A stretch of DNA of 55,651 nucleotides from CAZDVQ01 sp964508975 (GCA_964508975.1 CAZDVQ010000028.1:1-55651); one strand, 5' to 3'. Counted from the first letter of the stretch, positions 25,098-35,033 are shown. Numbers and translations are program-made. The notes: generated by a model from the sequence alone, not told the origin.

Positions 25098-26462
25098 ATG
25101 GAATCGAATCACTTACGGACATCCCTGTGGATAACCTTGCTGGTATTTGCATGCCTGGCCGCATTGTCGTTTTTACCCCCGATGCACATCGCCGGGTACG
25201 AGCTAAAACAGGTCGATTTTTTCTCTGGACTCAAACCTAAAGCCCCCAAAAAAGCCCTGCCCAAGCCTAAACCCATGCCCCGCAAACCCGGCAACCTGAG
25301 CGATAGCTGTGCGACCAACATGGTGTGCTGGGAAGACTATTCGGATGGCCGTGCCGCTACATTCAAACTATTTGAAGCCCTAGCACAAAGCCAAGCCCAA
25401 AACCAAAAGTTCAGGATTGCCTTTTTCGGCGACTCTTTCGTGGAAGGCGATATGTTCTGTGGAGATATTCGCCAAATGCTACAAGATACCTTTGGCGGGC
25501 ACGGTGTTGGTTTTATGCCCATCACCACCGAAGCACCACGATCAAGGGCTAACATAACACATGATTTTAGTGGCTTTAATACCTTCACTGCGGTGCAGTC
25601 TAAGGCGCGAAGTTTGAAATTCCTAGCTGCTGGAGGTTACTTTTTCACGCCACAAGCAGGCAATTACGTACAATACAAAGCGAGTAATTACCGCCATCTG
25701 AACAGCTTTCAACAAATTAAACTGTTTTATCTAGCCCAACATGACAGCTTGCGTTTTCAATACTCCACCAACCAGAAAGCCCGCATCGATACCGTACGGC
25801 TGAAACGCAGCGGCATGATGGAGGTATTTGAACTACCCCAACGCAACTGCAATAATATTTGGTGTAGTTTTCAAGCCTCCGACAGCCTAAAACTCTACGG
25901 CCTCTCGTTCGAGGGCGGCAAAGGGGTTTACCTCGATAACTTTGGACTAAGGGGCAACTCTGGTAGAGATTTACTGAATATACCAAAACAGCTGCAACAA
26001 CGCTTTAACCAGTTCCAGAACTACCAGTTTGTAATATTACAGTATGGCCTCAACGTGGCTACACCCAAGGATACTAACTTCAAATGGTACGAAGGTTACC
26101 TTCGCGAGATGATTGCCCACGCTAAAGCTTGCTACCCAAATGCTTGCATCTTACTCATGAGCGTATCAGACCGTAGCGTGAACGAACAAGGCAGTTTCGT
26201 TACCATGCCATCCATTCCAATATTGGTCGAAACGCAACGACGTATTGCAAAGGAAAGCAAGATCGTTTTCTGGGACCTGTACAGCGCCATGGGCGGCGAA
26301 AACAGTATGACCAGTTTCGTGGAGCAAACTCCAGCGCTGGCCAACAAGGATTACACGCACATCAATTTTAGAGGCGGGGCCAAACTTGGTGGCATCTTTG
26401 TCGAAACCTTTTTGTTCGAGTACGAAAAGTACCAGAAATTAGTTAAGCGGTTACAGTTATAA
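25098..26462 (+). CDS. SGNH/GDSL-like surface acyltransferase or esterase, first of a three-gene operon
   Basis: 454 residues. One N-terminal membrane anchor (WITLLVFACLAALSFLPP), a proline/lysine linker (KPKAPKKALPKPKPMPRKPG) and an SGNH domain: block I IAFFGDSFVEGDMF with the nucleophile Ser, block III-like LQYGLNVATP (the usual GxND is not clear), block V DYTHINFRGGAKLGG with the His. Such proteins move or remove acetyl groups on envelope polymers. Next genes are a second SGNH protein and an MBOAT. Confidence 0.82.
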   Translation: MESNHLRTSLWITLLVFACLAALSFLPPMHIAGYELKQVDFFSGLKPKAPKKALPKPKPMPRKPGNLSDSCATNMVCWEDYSDGRAATFKLFEALAQSQAQNQKFRIAFFGDSFVEGDMFCGDIRQMLQDTFGGHGVGFMPITTEAPRSRANITHDFSGFNTFTAVQSKARSLKFLAAGGYFFTPQAGNYVQYKASNYRHLNSFQQIKLFYLAQHDSLRFQYSTNQKARIDTVRLKRSGMMEVFELPQRNCNNIWCSFQASDSLKLYGLSFEGGKGVYLDNFGLRGNSGRDLLNIPKQLQQRFNQFQNYQFVILQYGLNVATPKDTNFKWYEGYLREMIAHAKACYPNACILLMSVSDRSVNEQGSFVTMPSIPILVETQRRIAKESKIVFWDLYSAMGGENSMTSFVEQTPALANKDYTHINFRGGAKLGGIFVETFLFEYEKYQKLVKRLQL

Positions 26463-26503
26463 GTTAAAAGTTCATTTTCATCATTCATAGTTCATCATTT
26501 CAC

Positions 26504-27736
26504 TTGAAGTACCTCCTCTCCATATTAACTATCTTAACCCTTGGGCAGCTACCTGCACAACGGGATTACATTGCCTTCGACTTACCTGTTCAATATGGCT
26601 TTGAGGACCTGAGCCAGAATTTCATCCAGCAGGATACCTTCCTGAAGGATTTCCTGGAAAAACTTTGGTACCAAAAAAGTTACGACAACAAGACTGTTCG
26701 TATTTTACATATCGGCGACTCCCACCTGCAAGCCGATTTTATCACCACTGAGTTACGGACCAATTTCCATAAACACTTCGGCAATGCTGGCCGAGGCCTC
26801 GTGGTGCCATACAAAATAGCCAATACCAATGCGCCGCATACCTACAGTTGTACTTCGCCTAACACATGGTTAAGTAAACGTTGCGTTTTCCCTACTCAAC
26901 CCTTACCCATCGGGGTGAGTGGCTTAACCGTGCAGTGTACCGATAGCAATAATGTATGGTCGGTCAAGGTAAATCCTTACATGGGCTTGAACTACAGCTT
27001 TGACCGCTTTACACTTTTCCACCTACAAGATTATTACAGCTACGACCATGAGGTACGAGGGCCCAACAATGAACAGTTGGGCTTTATCTACAATACCCCA
27101 CCGGGTGAGAAGCCCCATTCAGCCTACCTAGAACTTGGCAGCAAGTACGATAAAGTGAGCTTTACTGCCTTGCGCAACTACCAGGAGCAAAACCACTCTA
27201 CCATTTTCGGCATATCGCTGGAGAACGGCGAAAATGGGGTGCTGTACCACATGGTGGGTATCAATGGTGCGCAATACACACATTACCACCAAGCGCAGTA
27301 TTTCGCCGAGCAAACCGCGGCGCTTGAACCCGACCTAATTATCATTTCCCTCGGCACCAACGAGTCGTTGGATAGCAACCTTGACAGTGCCAAGCTAAGC
27401 AAACATATCGATTCGCTTTGTACAGCGCTTAAACGCTACAATCCTGACGCAGCCTTCCTGTTAACCACGCCAGCGGCCTCATACAACAAGAAAGGAAGCC
27501 CTAATACACGCCTCCACATGGTACGCAATGTCATCGTGGCCTACGCACAAGCCAGAGATTTATGCTATTGGGATTTGTTGAACATCACGGGCAATGCCTA
27601 CAATTGGAAACAACACGCATTGCTCAGTAAAGACGGTATCCACTATACCAAAGACGGTTACGTGCTTCAAGGAAATTTATTATACCACGCCATAATTGCC
27701 GCCTACAACAAACATGTTTCCGTTCAGCATCCATAG
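26504..27736 (+). CDS. SGNH/GDSL-like protein, second of the operon
   Basis: 410 residues from a TTG start with a signal peptide (LTLGQLPAQ). Block I HIGDSHLQADF, block III SLGTNESLD, block V DGIHYTKDGYVLQ. All catalytic-type residues are present, so it should be active outside the inner membrane. The end overlaps the MBOAT start by 23 bp. Degenerate seven-base AT repeats (26465-26500) precede the start. Confidence 0.83.
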   Translation: MKYLLSILTILTLGQLPAQRDYIAFDLPVQYGFEDLSQNFIQQDTFLKDFLEKLWYQKSYDNKTVRILHIGDSHLQADFITTELRTNFHKHFGNAGRGLVVPYKIANTNAPHTYSCTSPNTWLSKRCVFPTQPLPIGVSGLTVQCTDSNNVWSVKVNPYMGLNYSFDRFTLFHLQDYYSYDHEVRGPNNEQLGFIYNTPPGEKPHSAYLELGSKYDKVSFTALRNYQEQNHSTIFGISLENGENGVLYHMVGINGAQYTHYHQAQYFAEQTAALEPDLIIISLGTNESLDSNLDSAKLSKHIDSLCTALKRYNPDAAFLLTTPAASYNKKGSPNTRLHMVRNVIVAYAQARDLCYWDLLNITGNAYNWKQHALLSKDGIHYTKDGYVLQGNLLYHAIIAAYNKHVSVQHP

Positions 27737-29213
27737 CATCCTCGAACAATTGACATTTAATGCCAAAGAGCCCCTTATTTTTACATCGGGCTTGTTCCTC
27801 TATTTGTTCCTGTGCTTCATGTTGGTGTACGCGACTTTACAAAAAGAGCATCGTGCCAAGATAATCTTCGTCACGCTGTTCTCGCTGTATTTTTACTATA
27901 AATCAAGTGGTGAATACTTTCTTCTGCTATTACTGACTACACTGGTCGATTTTAGCCTCGCCAGCTTCATGCATCGGACTAAAGAGCCTTTCGATCGCAA
28001 GTTGCTGATGCTATGCAGTGTGGTGTTTAACCTCGGCGTGTTGTTGTATTTTAAGTACACCAACTTTTTTTACGAAATCTCCTGTATGATTCAAGGTTCC
28101 AAGTTTGAGCCTTTCGATATCATATTACCGGTTGGGGTATCGTTTTTTACCTTCCAGTCCATGAGTTACACCATAGATGTGTACCGGGGCAAGCTGGAGC
28201 CCTTGAAAAACGTTATCGACTACGCCTTCTTCGTGTCGTTTTTCCCACAGTTGGTGGCTGGGCCAATTGTCCGGGCAGCCGATTTTATCCCGCAGATTTT
28301 CAAGCCTGTACTCGTCACCAAAAGTATGATTGGCGAGGCTATCTTCTTGATTCTAGGCGGTTTATTCAAAAAAGCCGTTATTGCCGATTACATCAGCATC
28401 AACTTTGTCGACCGGGTGTTTGATAACCCTAGCTTGTATTCTGGCCTCGAAAACCTGTTTGCGGTGTATGGCTATGCCTTGCAAATCTACTGCGACTTCT
28501 CTGGTTATTCCGATATGGCCATCGGCATTGCCTTGCTCATCGGGTTTAGGTTCAACATCAACTTCGACTCACCTTACCAGTCGGGTAATATCACGGAATT
28601 TTGGCGGCGCTGGCACATTTCGCTTTCCTCTTGGCTCAAGGATTACCTGTATATTTCCCTGGGTGGTAACCGTAACGGGCGTTGGAAAACCTATCGCAAC
28701 TTGTTCTTAACCATGCTGTTAGGCGGTTTGTGGCACGGTGCAGCGTTCCGATACATTATCTGGGGAGCCTTGCATGGTTTGGCCTTGGGTGCGCATAAGT
28801 ATTACCTTGAAGTCAGCGGTGCTGATAAAGGCATAAATCGTTTAAACGCAGGCCAAACATTCCCTTGGACCAAGGCGCTATTCACCCTGTTAACCTTCCA
28901 TTTTGTATGTTTCTGTTGGATATTCTTCCGCGCGGATAGCCTCGACGTTGTTTGGCGCATGTTGTACCAAATTGGCTTCGATTTTAAAGGCCAAATTTTC
29001 CTCGATTTCATCCAAGGCTACAGCATCGTGCTAGGGCTCATGGTCATCGGTTATGTATTGCATTTTGTGCCAAAGGCTCAAGAATTATGGGCATCTGCAC
29101 AAGTACAAAAATTACATTGGGTCGTGCAAAGCTTGTTGGTGGTTGTCATGATTTATATCGTCATACAATTCAAATCGGCTGATGTACAGCCATTTATCTA
29201 TTTCCAATTTTAG
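27714..29213 (+). CDS. MBOAT-family O-acyltransferase (AlgI-like)
   Basis: 499 residues with about 11 membrane helices. ATG 27714 gives MFPFSIHSILEQL; the extra upstream residues are out of family. MBOAT core: FFPQLVAGPIVRAADFIPQI, FWRRWHISLSSWLKDYLYIS, GGLWHGAAFRYIIWGALHG with the conserved His. AlgI-type proteins pass acyl groups across the membrane to a periplasmic SGNH partner (AlgJ/X or PatB style), which here would be the two genes upstream. Target is probably an exopolysaccharide or lipopolysaccharide; inference. Confidence 0.92.
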   Translation: MFPFSIHSILEQLTFNAKEPLIFTSGLFLYLFLCFMLVYATLQKEHRAKIIFVTLFSLYFYYKSSGEYFLLLLLTTLVDFSLASFMHRTKEPFDRKLLMLCSVVFNLGVLLYFKYTNFFYEISCMIQGSKFEPFDIILPVGVSFFTFQSMSYTIDVYRGKLEPLKNVIDYAFFVSFFPQLVAGPIVRAADFIPQIFKPVLVTKSMIGEAIFLILGGLFKKAVIADYISINFVDRVFDNPSLYSGLENLFAVYGYALQIYCDFSGYSDMAIGIALLIGFRFNINFDSPYQSGNITEFWRRWHISLSSWLKDYLYISLGGNRNGRWKTYRNLFLTMLLGGLWHGAAFRYIIWGALHGLALGAHKYYLEVSGADKGINRLNAGQTFPWTKALFTLLTFHFVCFCWIFFRADSLDVVWRMLYQIGFDFKGQIFLDFIQGYSIVLGLMVIGYVLHFVPKAQELWASAQVQKLHWVVQSLLVVVMIYIVIQFKSADVQPFIYFQF

Positions 29214-29219
29214 ATATTG

Positions 29220-29326
29220 ATTGGGGCGCCCCGGCGCTGCGCGCCGTCGGTCCCCGCCGGGGTTCGCTAAACGCTCCGTGCTACGCACCTGCGCCTTCGG
29301 CGCAGCCCTTTGGGCACCTGGCGCAA
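29220..29326 (+). repeat. family A triloop-hairpin repeat (A6)
   Basis: GGCGC-TGC-GCGCC, GTGC-TAC-GCAC, TGCGCC-TTC-GGCGCA, GGCACCTGGCGC tail, then an imperfect CCCAGTGG/CCATTGGG hairpin. Confidence 0.85.
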
Positions 29327-29378
29327 AACCCAGTGGCTTTACCATTGGGGAGGAAAATTATTTTTTCAATTGATTTTT

Positions 29379-29386
29379 TATTTTTG
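29379..29386 (+). promoter_or_regulatory. -7 box before the orphan secreted protein
   Basis: TATTTTTG, matching TAnnTTTG, 56 bp before the ATG. Confidence 0.4.
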
Positions 29387-29441
29387 CACTTGTTTTTAAA
29401 ACAAAGCCTCCTCACATCAATAAACACCAAATCAGATTGCG

Positions 29442-30116
29442 ATGATAAAAGAAATTGCTATTTTTATTATAATGAACATGCTTAGTCATGCATCATTTGG
29501 ACAAAACTTAGTAAACGCTTTCACCCAAAATGGAAAAATTATTATTCAAAACGATAAAGGGGCAACTAGAGAGATTGTTTCAACGGGTAATAATTCTGTC
29601 CTAGCATATTCGAGAATAAAAAACATTGTCATCTATTCAACCTTAAAACATGAGTCAAACACAAGAGGTGAAGAAGGAGTAGATTCTCATGACCAATACT
29701 CCATTCAATCCTATAATATAATAACAAATAAAAATACAACGCTTTTTACGACCTGTTTAGATGGGATAGGAGGCACAATGCCTGATTATGCTAATTCAAG
29801 CATTTATCCAAACGACAATCTTTGCGGCATGGAAATGGCGATGTTGAGCTCTGATGGTGAACGCTTATATTTTCAGACGAGTGGCTGGACTAGTTGCCCA
29901 GCAATACATTATTTCAATTTAAAAGATTCCAAATTAGTTTTTTTCAAAGCAGGTTGGCTGCAAAATGTAACCAAAGATGGGGTTGAAATACAGATTACAG
30001 GTATTGAAACGAAGAATAATCAGGGACGTATTGAAAGTAAAGGAAGATACACGCAGTATTGTTTGTTTGACCTAAACGGAAATTTAATCAAAGAACTCTC
30101 ACCTAAGGAGTTCTAA
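29442..30116 (+). CDS. secreted orphan protein, AT-rich
   Basis: 224 residues with a signal peptide (IAIFIIMNMLSHASFGQ). The mature part is beta-rich (GKIIIQNDKGATREIV, GERLYFQTSGWTSCPAIHYF) and could be a WD40/propeller-like fragment; cysteines occur in TTCLDG and LCGME. Not recognised. Base composition is clearly more AT-rich than the operon before and the CotH gene after, which suggests a separate origin. Confidence 0.7.
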   Translation: MIKEIAIFIIMNMLSHASFGQNLVNAFTQNGKIIIQNDKGATREIVSTGNNSVLAYSRIKNIVIYSTLKHESNTRGEEGVDSHDQYSIQSYNIITNKNTTLFTTCLDGIGGTMPDYANSSIYPNDNLCGMEMAMLSSDGERLYFQTSGWTSCPAIHYFNLKDSKLVFFKAGWLQNVTKDGVEIQITGIETKNNQGRIESKGRYTQYCLFDLNGNLIKELSPKEF

Positions 30117-30166
30117 TTTTACAATGTTTTATATATCTGCAGATAATTTAAAATCAAGACTACAAT

Positions 30167-30568
30167 ATGAATGTTAATATCATAATCAGAATGATTGACA
30201 ATGTTAAAGAATTACAATACCAATCGAAGACTACATATGAGAAAAAAACGGAATGGATCGATAGATATAAATGGGTTAATTATTACCAAATACCCAACAC
30301 TTGCGATATAGAAAAATCAGCCTTGTCAACAGTTCGTTTAAAACTGAACGGTCAAGATGTTGAGATAAAAAACATTGTCGTGTACAATGCTGTAGATACA
30401 AATAATAATATAATTTCGTCTGTTATAGTTTCCAAAAATATTAGGAAAAACATTGCACTACAAAGGCTTCAGCAACGAAATGCTATAAATCTATATGTTA
30501 CCCTTAAAGATGTTTCGAATTCGGAAATAACCACCATAGGTGATCTAATTTATTTCTGTACTCAGTAA
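30167..30568 (+). CDS. orphan protein, AT-rich, unknown
   Basis: 133 residues, MNVNIIIRMIDNVKELQY..., with repeated polar beta strands and no signal peptide or catalytic motif. Possibly encoded with the gene 50 bp upstream. It could also be a fragment of a larger gene, as both ends are abrupt. Confidence 0.5.
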   Translation: MNVNIIIRMIDNVKELQYQSKTTYEKKTEWIDRYKWVNYYQIPNTCDIEKSALSTVRLKLNGQDVEIKNIVVYNAVDTNNNIISSVIVSKNIRKNIALQRLQQRNAINLYVTLKDVSNSEITTIGDLIYFCTQ

Positions 30569-30671
30569 CTCAACGTGTAATTCCTCATATTCAGAGTCAT
30601 CCAAGAAGAAATCTATTTCCATATTTAAATGAATGCGATTTTGTCTGGCTTAGAAACAAAAAGTAAAATCC

Positions 30672-30776
30672 GCGTTAGCTGGCTGGAGGGCAGCCGCGTA
30701 GCGGCTGGTGCGCAGCACCGAGGCGAATAGCCGAGCCCAAAAGACAGCGGCGACGCACCGCGGCGCAACGCCCAAA
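30672..30776 (-). repeat. family A triloop-hairpin repeat (A7)
   Basis: Minus-strand copy with GTGC-TGC-GCAC and AGCCGC-TAC-GCGGCT. Confidence 0.85.
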
Positions 30777-30857
30777 TAAAATCAATATTAATTATACTTC
30801 ATTTCAAGTGTTTTTTTACTTTTACACGGGCTATTGTGCCATTTATAATTGGATATT

Positions 30858-33800
30858 ATGAAACACTTATTTACACTGGCTTTACTTGCGCTTAACTTGG
30901 CAGCTTTTGCCCAAGTGGTGATTAACGAGGGTTCAAACAAAAATTACAGTACCGTTAGCGATGAAGACGGTGATTTTCCCGACTGGATTGAGATTCACAA
31001 CGCTGGTCCGACAGCTGTAAACCTGCTTAATTACAGCCTGAGCGACGATCCTTCAGAGCCTACCAAGTGGACATTCCCGAATATCACGCTGCAACCCGGC
31101 GAGTATAAAGTGGTGTTTTGTAGCGGTAAAGACCGCAAGCCAATTACCGGCTTTACCCCAGTGCTCAATACAGGGAATTATACCCCAATTGTAGGCTGGA
31201 ACTTACACAACCTCACTACGCCCATGTACTGGGACGGTGTATCGAACTTGCTGATTAACATGTGTGCATACAGCAACTCGGAGTATACCACCAACTCGGT
31301 CATGCGTCAATCGGCTACCAGTTACCCATCTACCCTATTTGCGTTCCAAGATGGTAGTAATGCCATTTGTCAAGCCCCAAACGGCACTACGGCCAACCAA
31401 AGGCCTAACATGCGCTTCAACAATACCACCGTTGGTACTGGCAATATCCAAAACGGCAACACAGACTACCCCGCCCCTTATGGCAACTGGTATTGGGCAG
31501 CAAAACACCAGATGATTTTTAGGGCATCGGAGCTCAGCGCAGCTGGCTTGAGTGCTGGCAATATCAATACCATCAGTTTCAACGTGGCTGGAACCGACCC
31601 CAACACGGTGTACAACAACATCGAGTTCTCCATGAAACTGGTGAGCGAAACCGAGTTGAATGCCAACTTTACCCCGCTGGATACCAATGTGAACCAACAT
31701 ACGAATTTCAGGATAGCGAGCTCTGGCGAAACGGTTTATCTCTACAGCCCAAGCCAAGTTTTACTGAGCAACTTGACGGTGAATGTTTCAGGTTTAGATC
31801 ACAGTGTTGGCTCACAACCCGATGCTAGCCCCAATATTGCTCTGTTCCAAACGGCAACGCCTAGGGCCAGCAACAATGCCTCTACTAGCTTTAGCGGCTA
31901 CTTGCTTGACCCTAGCTTTGATGTGCCACCCGGTTTGTACCTCGGTGCTCAACAAGTAACTATTACGAATCCAAATACCGTAAGTAGCGAAATCCGCTAC
32001 ACATTAGATGGCAGCGATCCAACGCCAAGCTCGGCCTTGTACACACCGGGCAGTCCCGTGAGTATTGTCTACGCGCAAGTGCTCAAGGCTAAAGCTTTTG
32101 GTGCAGGTTACTTACCGAGTAATACCACCTCAAGCTCATACCTGATTGGCGTGAGCCATACCACGCCGATTTTATCGGTTGTGACCGACGATAATAACCT
32201 TTACGGCCCGAGCGGTATATTCGACAACTGGCAGTTTGATTGGGAAAAAGCCGCACACGTGGATTATTTCGATGAGCAGCAACAATTATTATTCTCGCAA
32301 AACGCTGGTATGCAAATAGATGGCGGTGCAGGCGGTAGCCGCTCGCACCCCCAGCACTCCTTCCGCATTGAGTTGGACGATCCTGTTCTAGGCGAAGGCA
32401 AAGTGAATCATGCCTTGATACCCAACAAACCATTCCGGGATGAATTCAGCAAACTTTACTTGCGAAATGGTAGTAACCAGTACCTTGTATTACCATATAA
32501 AGATGCCGTACAAGTAGAAACCATGTGTGGCGAGACAAACACTTATTACTCGGCCTGGCGCCCAGTAACGGTTTACATTAACGGCCAGTACTTTGGCCTG
32601 TATGAACTCCGGGAAAAGTATGACACCGATTTCTTCGAACAAACAGACGGTGCCGACCCAGACTCTATGGACTTACTCTCCCTCAGCTATTGGAATGGTA
32701 GCGTACTGCGTGCCGTGGAAGGCAGCGTGGATGGTTTCTGGGACGATGTAGCTATATTTAACACCCTGAGTGCTACTAGCCCTAGCTATTGGAGCCAAGC
32801 CGATCAACTGTTCGATATGGAATACTACGTGGATTACATCATCAGTGAATCGTGGATGGGCAATAATGACTGGCCCCAGAACAACATAAAAATCTACCGT
32901 TCAAACGCTTCTGACTGGCGCTGGCGTTTCTGTACCATCGACCTTGAGTTGTCACTGCAACCTAACGGCTGGACCGACCGCTATTTCAACCACATTGATT
33001 ACATGCTGAATCAAAACCCTGGTAACCCGTACATCAACATTTGGTTAAAGGGTATGCAGAACCAACGTTTTAGACGTTATTTCATCAACCGCTTTGCCGA
33101 CTTGATGAATACCAGCTACCAGTTTAGCCGTATCGGTGCCATTGAAAATGAGTTTTACAACCTCACGGTGCCAGAGATGGACAACGAGTACATGCGTTGG
33201 GGCAACCCGAACAACTTGGCTCAACAAATGGCCCAGTTCAGCAACAATCACCTTGTATTGCGCGATGAAATGTCGGATCGAACCGATCAAGTACGCGACC
33301 ACATCGAAAGTAGTTTAAACCTACAAGGCCAAGTGGACATTACCCTAGCGGTTAGTCCAGCTGGAGCGGGCAAAATCAAGATTAATACCATTGTTCCACA
33401 AAGTTTGCCCTGGACGGGCGTTTACTTTGATGGCAATCCTGTAGAGATTACCGTTTTACCAAACCCTGGTTACCAGTTTTTATACTGGAGCCCCAATAGC
33501 GTGATGCCTACCTTGAATACCAATGCCGTTCTCGACATGAATGTGGGGCTAAGCACTACATTCACAGCCAACTTTGTGCAAACAGGTGGTGTTGGCGCTA
33601 TTAGCATCAGCGAGTTGAACTACCACCCCGACAGCACCCGCGATGGTAGCGATTGGGTAGAGTTACACAACCATGGGACTGCCCCCCTCGACCTGAGCGG
33701 CTGGCGTTTTAACGACGGCGCAGTATTCAACAACTTTGTTTTCCCGAACGGTACTACCCTAGCGCCAAGCGCTTACCTCGTTTTGGCAGAAGATAGCTTG

Positions 33801-34823
33801 CAATTTAAAGCGGAATACCCCTCAGTTACCCTTTTCGGTGAGCTAGGCTTTGGCTTCAGCAACAGTGGCGAGCAGTTGAGCATCTTTGATGCCAGCAACA
33901 GCCCTGTACTACAAATGACCTATAGCGACCAAATTCCTTGGCCACAAGCTGCCGATGGCTTTGGTCGTACACTAGAGTTGGCCAACGTTACAGCTGATCC
34001 TAACCTGCCCGGAAGTTGGTTCCACGGTTGTGTGGGCGGCTCGCCTGGAGCCCCATACAGTCCTTGTCCAGAGGCGGTTATATTCGGCGAGTTAAACTAC
34101 AGTTCAGCAATCAGTGCTGATGCTGGCGACTGGGTGGAGTTGTTCAATACCTCAAACAGCCCTTTGAATATCAGTAATTGGAAATTCAGTGATAATGACG
34201 ATACCCACCAGTTTGTCATCCCAACAGGAACAACCTTGCCAGCACAAGGTCGTTTGGTTTTAGTGGTTGACGATGCTAAATTCAGCAACCGTTTCCCCAA
34301 CGTGCAGAACAAACTAGGTCCTATTGGCTTCGGGTTTAGCTCCTTGGGCGAAGAATTACGCCTGTACGACAATACCGGTAAACTCTACAACTCTATGTAC
34401 TACAGTTCGGCAAACCCTTGGCCACTTAGCCCGAGTGGCGGCGGATACACCTTGGAGCTCAGCACACCTACGGCCAACCTTTGCGAGGCCGGTAGCTGGT
34501 TTGCAGGCTGCCCAGAAGGCTCTCCAGGTATCGCCTATGTACAACCTTGTTTCACCGGAGTTTTGAATTCCGAATTCGGCGGTATCAGCTTGTTCCCTAA
34601 CCCTAGCGATGGTAGTTTCCAAGTGCTCTTCGACGAGTCGGTACAAGGTTCTGAGCCATTCGTAGTGCGGGTGTACAGCATCTTGGGCGAGCGCGTGTAC
34701 GAGGGCTCATTCAGCAGTACCAACATCCAAGTGAAACTCGACAAAGCCAGCGGTGGTGTGTACTTGGTAGAGATTATGCAAGGCAAACAAGTCTTCCGCA
34801 GCAACTTGGTGATTCAGCCGTAG
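30858..34823 (+). CDS. giant secreted CotH-kinase/lamin-tail protein with T9SS sorting domain
   Basis: 1321 residues from MKHLFTLALLALNL. Order: signal peptide; lamin-tail domain (about 22-130); a beta-sandwich region; a chitobiase/hexosaminidase C-terminal-like unit (EIRYTLDGSDPTPSSALYTP); CotH kinase-like domain (about 440-815: KLYLRNGSNQY, VYINGQYFGLYELREKYD, WMGNNDWPQNNIKIYR, FCTIDLELSL, where the usual DxD site reads DLE); two more lamin-tail domains (ISELNYHPDSTRDGSDWVEL; FGELNYSSAISADAGDWVEL); and a type IX sorting domain (SLFPNPSDGSFQV...GGVYLVEIMQGKQVF). It is exported by the T9SS and attached to the surface. Kinase activity is uncertain because the metal-binding pair is altered. Confidence 0.93.
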   Translation: MKHLFTLALLALNLAAFAQVVINEGSNKNYSTVSDEDGDFPDWIEIHNAGPTAVNLLNYSLSDDPSEPTKWTFPNITLQPGEYKVVFCSGKDRKPITGFTPVLNTGNYTPIVGWNLHNLTTPMYWDGVSNLLINMCAYSNSEYTTNSVMRQSATSYPSTLFAFQDGSNAICQAPNGTTANQRPNMRFNNTTVGTGNIQNGNTDYPAPYGNWYWAAKHQMIFRASELSAAGLSAGNINTISFNVAGTDPNTVYNNIEFSMKLVSETELNANFTPLDTNVNQHTNFRIASSGETVYLYSPSQVLLSNLTVNVSGLDHSVGSQPDASPNIALFQTATPRASNNASTSFSGYLLDPSFDVPPGLYLGAQQVTITNPNTVSSEIRYTLDGSDPTPSSALYTPGSPVSIVYAQVLKAKAFGAGYLPSNTTSSSYLIGVSHTTPILSVVTDDNNLYGPSGIFDNWQFDWEKAAHVDYFDEQQQLLFSQNAGMQIDGGAGGSRSHPQHSFRIELDDPVLGEGKVNHALIPNKPFRDEFSKLYLRNGSNQYLVLPYKDAVQVETMCGETNTYYSAWRPVTVYINGQYFGLYELREKYDTDFFEQTDGADPDSMDLLSLSYWNGSVLRAVEGSVDGFWDDVAIFNTLSATSPSYWSQADQLFDMEYYVDYIISESWMGNNDWPQNNIKIYRSNASDWRWRFCTIDLELSLQPNGWTDRYFNHIDYMLNQNPGNPYINIWLKGMQNQRFRRYFINRFADLMNTSYQFSRIGAIENEFYNLTVPEMDNEYMRWGNPNNLAQQMAQFSNNHLVLRDEMSDRTDQVRDHIESSLNLQGQVDITLAVSPAGAGKIKINTIVPQSLPWTGVYFDGNPVEITVLPNPGYQFLYWSPNSVMPTLNTNAVLDMNVGLSTTFTANFVQTGGVGAISISELNYHPDSTRDGSDWVELHNHGTAPLDLSGWRFNDGAVFNNFVFPNGTTLAPSAYLVLAEDSLQFKAEYPSVTLFGELGFGFSNSGEQLSIFDASNSPVLQMTYSDQIPWPQAADGFGRTLELANVTADPNLPGSWFHGCVGGSPGAPYSPCPEAVIFGELNYSSAISADAGDWVELFNTSNSPLNISNWKFSDNDDTHQFVIPTGTTLPAQGRLVLVVDDAKFSNRFPNVQNKLGPIGFGFSSLGEELRLYDNTGKLYNSMYYSSANPWPLSPSGGGYTLELSTPTANLCEAGSWFAGCPEGSPGIAYVQPCFTGVLNSEFGGISLFPNPSDGSFQVLFDESVQGSEPFVVRVYSILGERVYEGSFSSTNIQVKLDKASGGVYLVEIMQGKQVFRSNLVIQP

Positions 34824-34840
34824 TATTTTATAAGGTTGAT

Positions 34841-35033
34841 TGGGGCGCCTCCCTCGCGATGCTCGGGCCGAGCCATTTGCAGGAGCAAATGGTTCACTTG
34901 CTACAAATGTACATTAAGTACATTTGTTTTCGCTTCGCAAAACCGCTCTACGTTCATGTTGCGCAGCTCGCTGTTCGCTCGGCCCGCGTTGCGGTCTGGC
35001 CCTTCGGGCCAGTGCTTCACATCGCTGGCGCGG
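34841..35033 (+). repeat. family B repeat (B2), enlarged by AT-rich hairpins
   Basis: Family-B head and tail (TTCGCTCGGCCCGCGTTGCG, TGGCCC-TTC-GGGCCA, CTTCACATCGCTGGCGC) but with extra hairpins between: CCATTTGC-AGGA-GCAAATGG (34873-34892) and ACAAATGTAC-ATTAA-GTACATTTGT (34903-34927). Confidence 0.8.
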
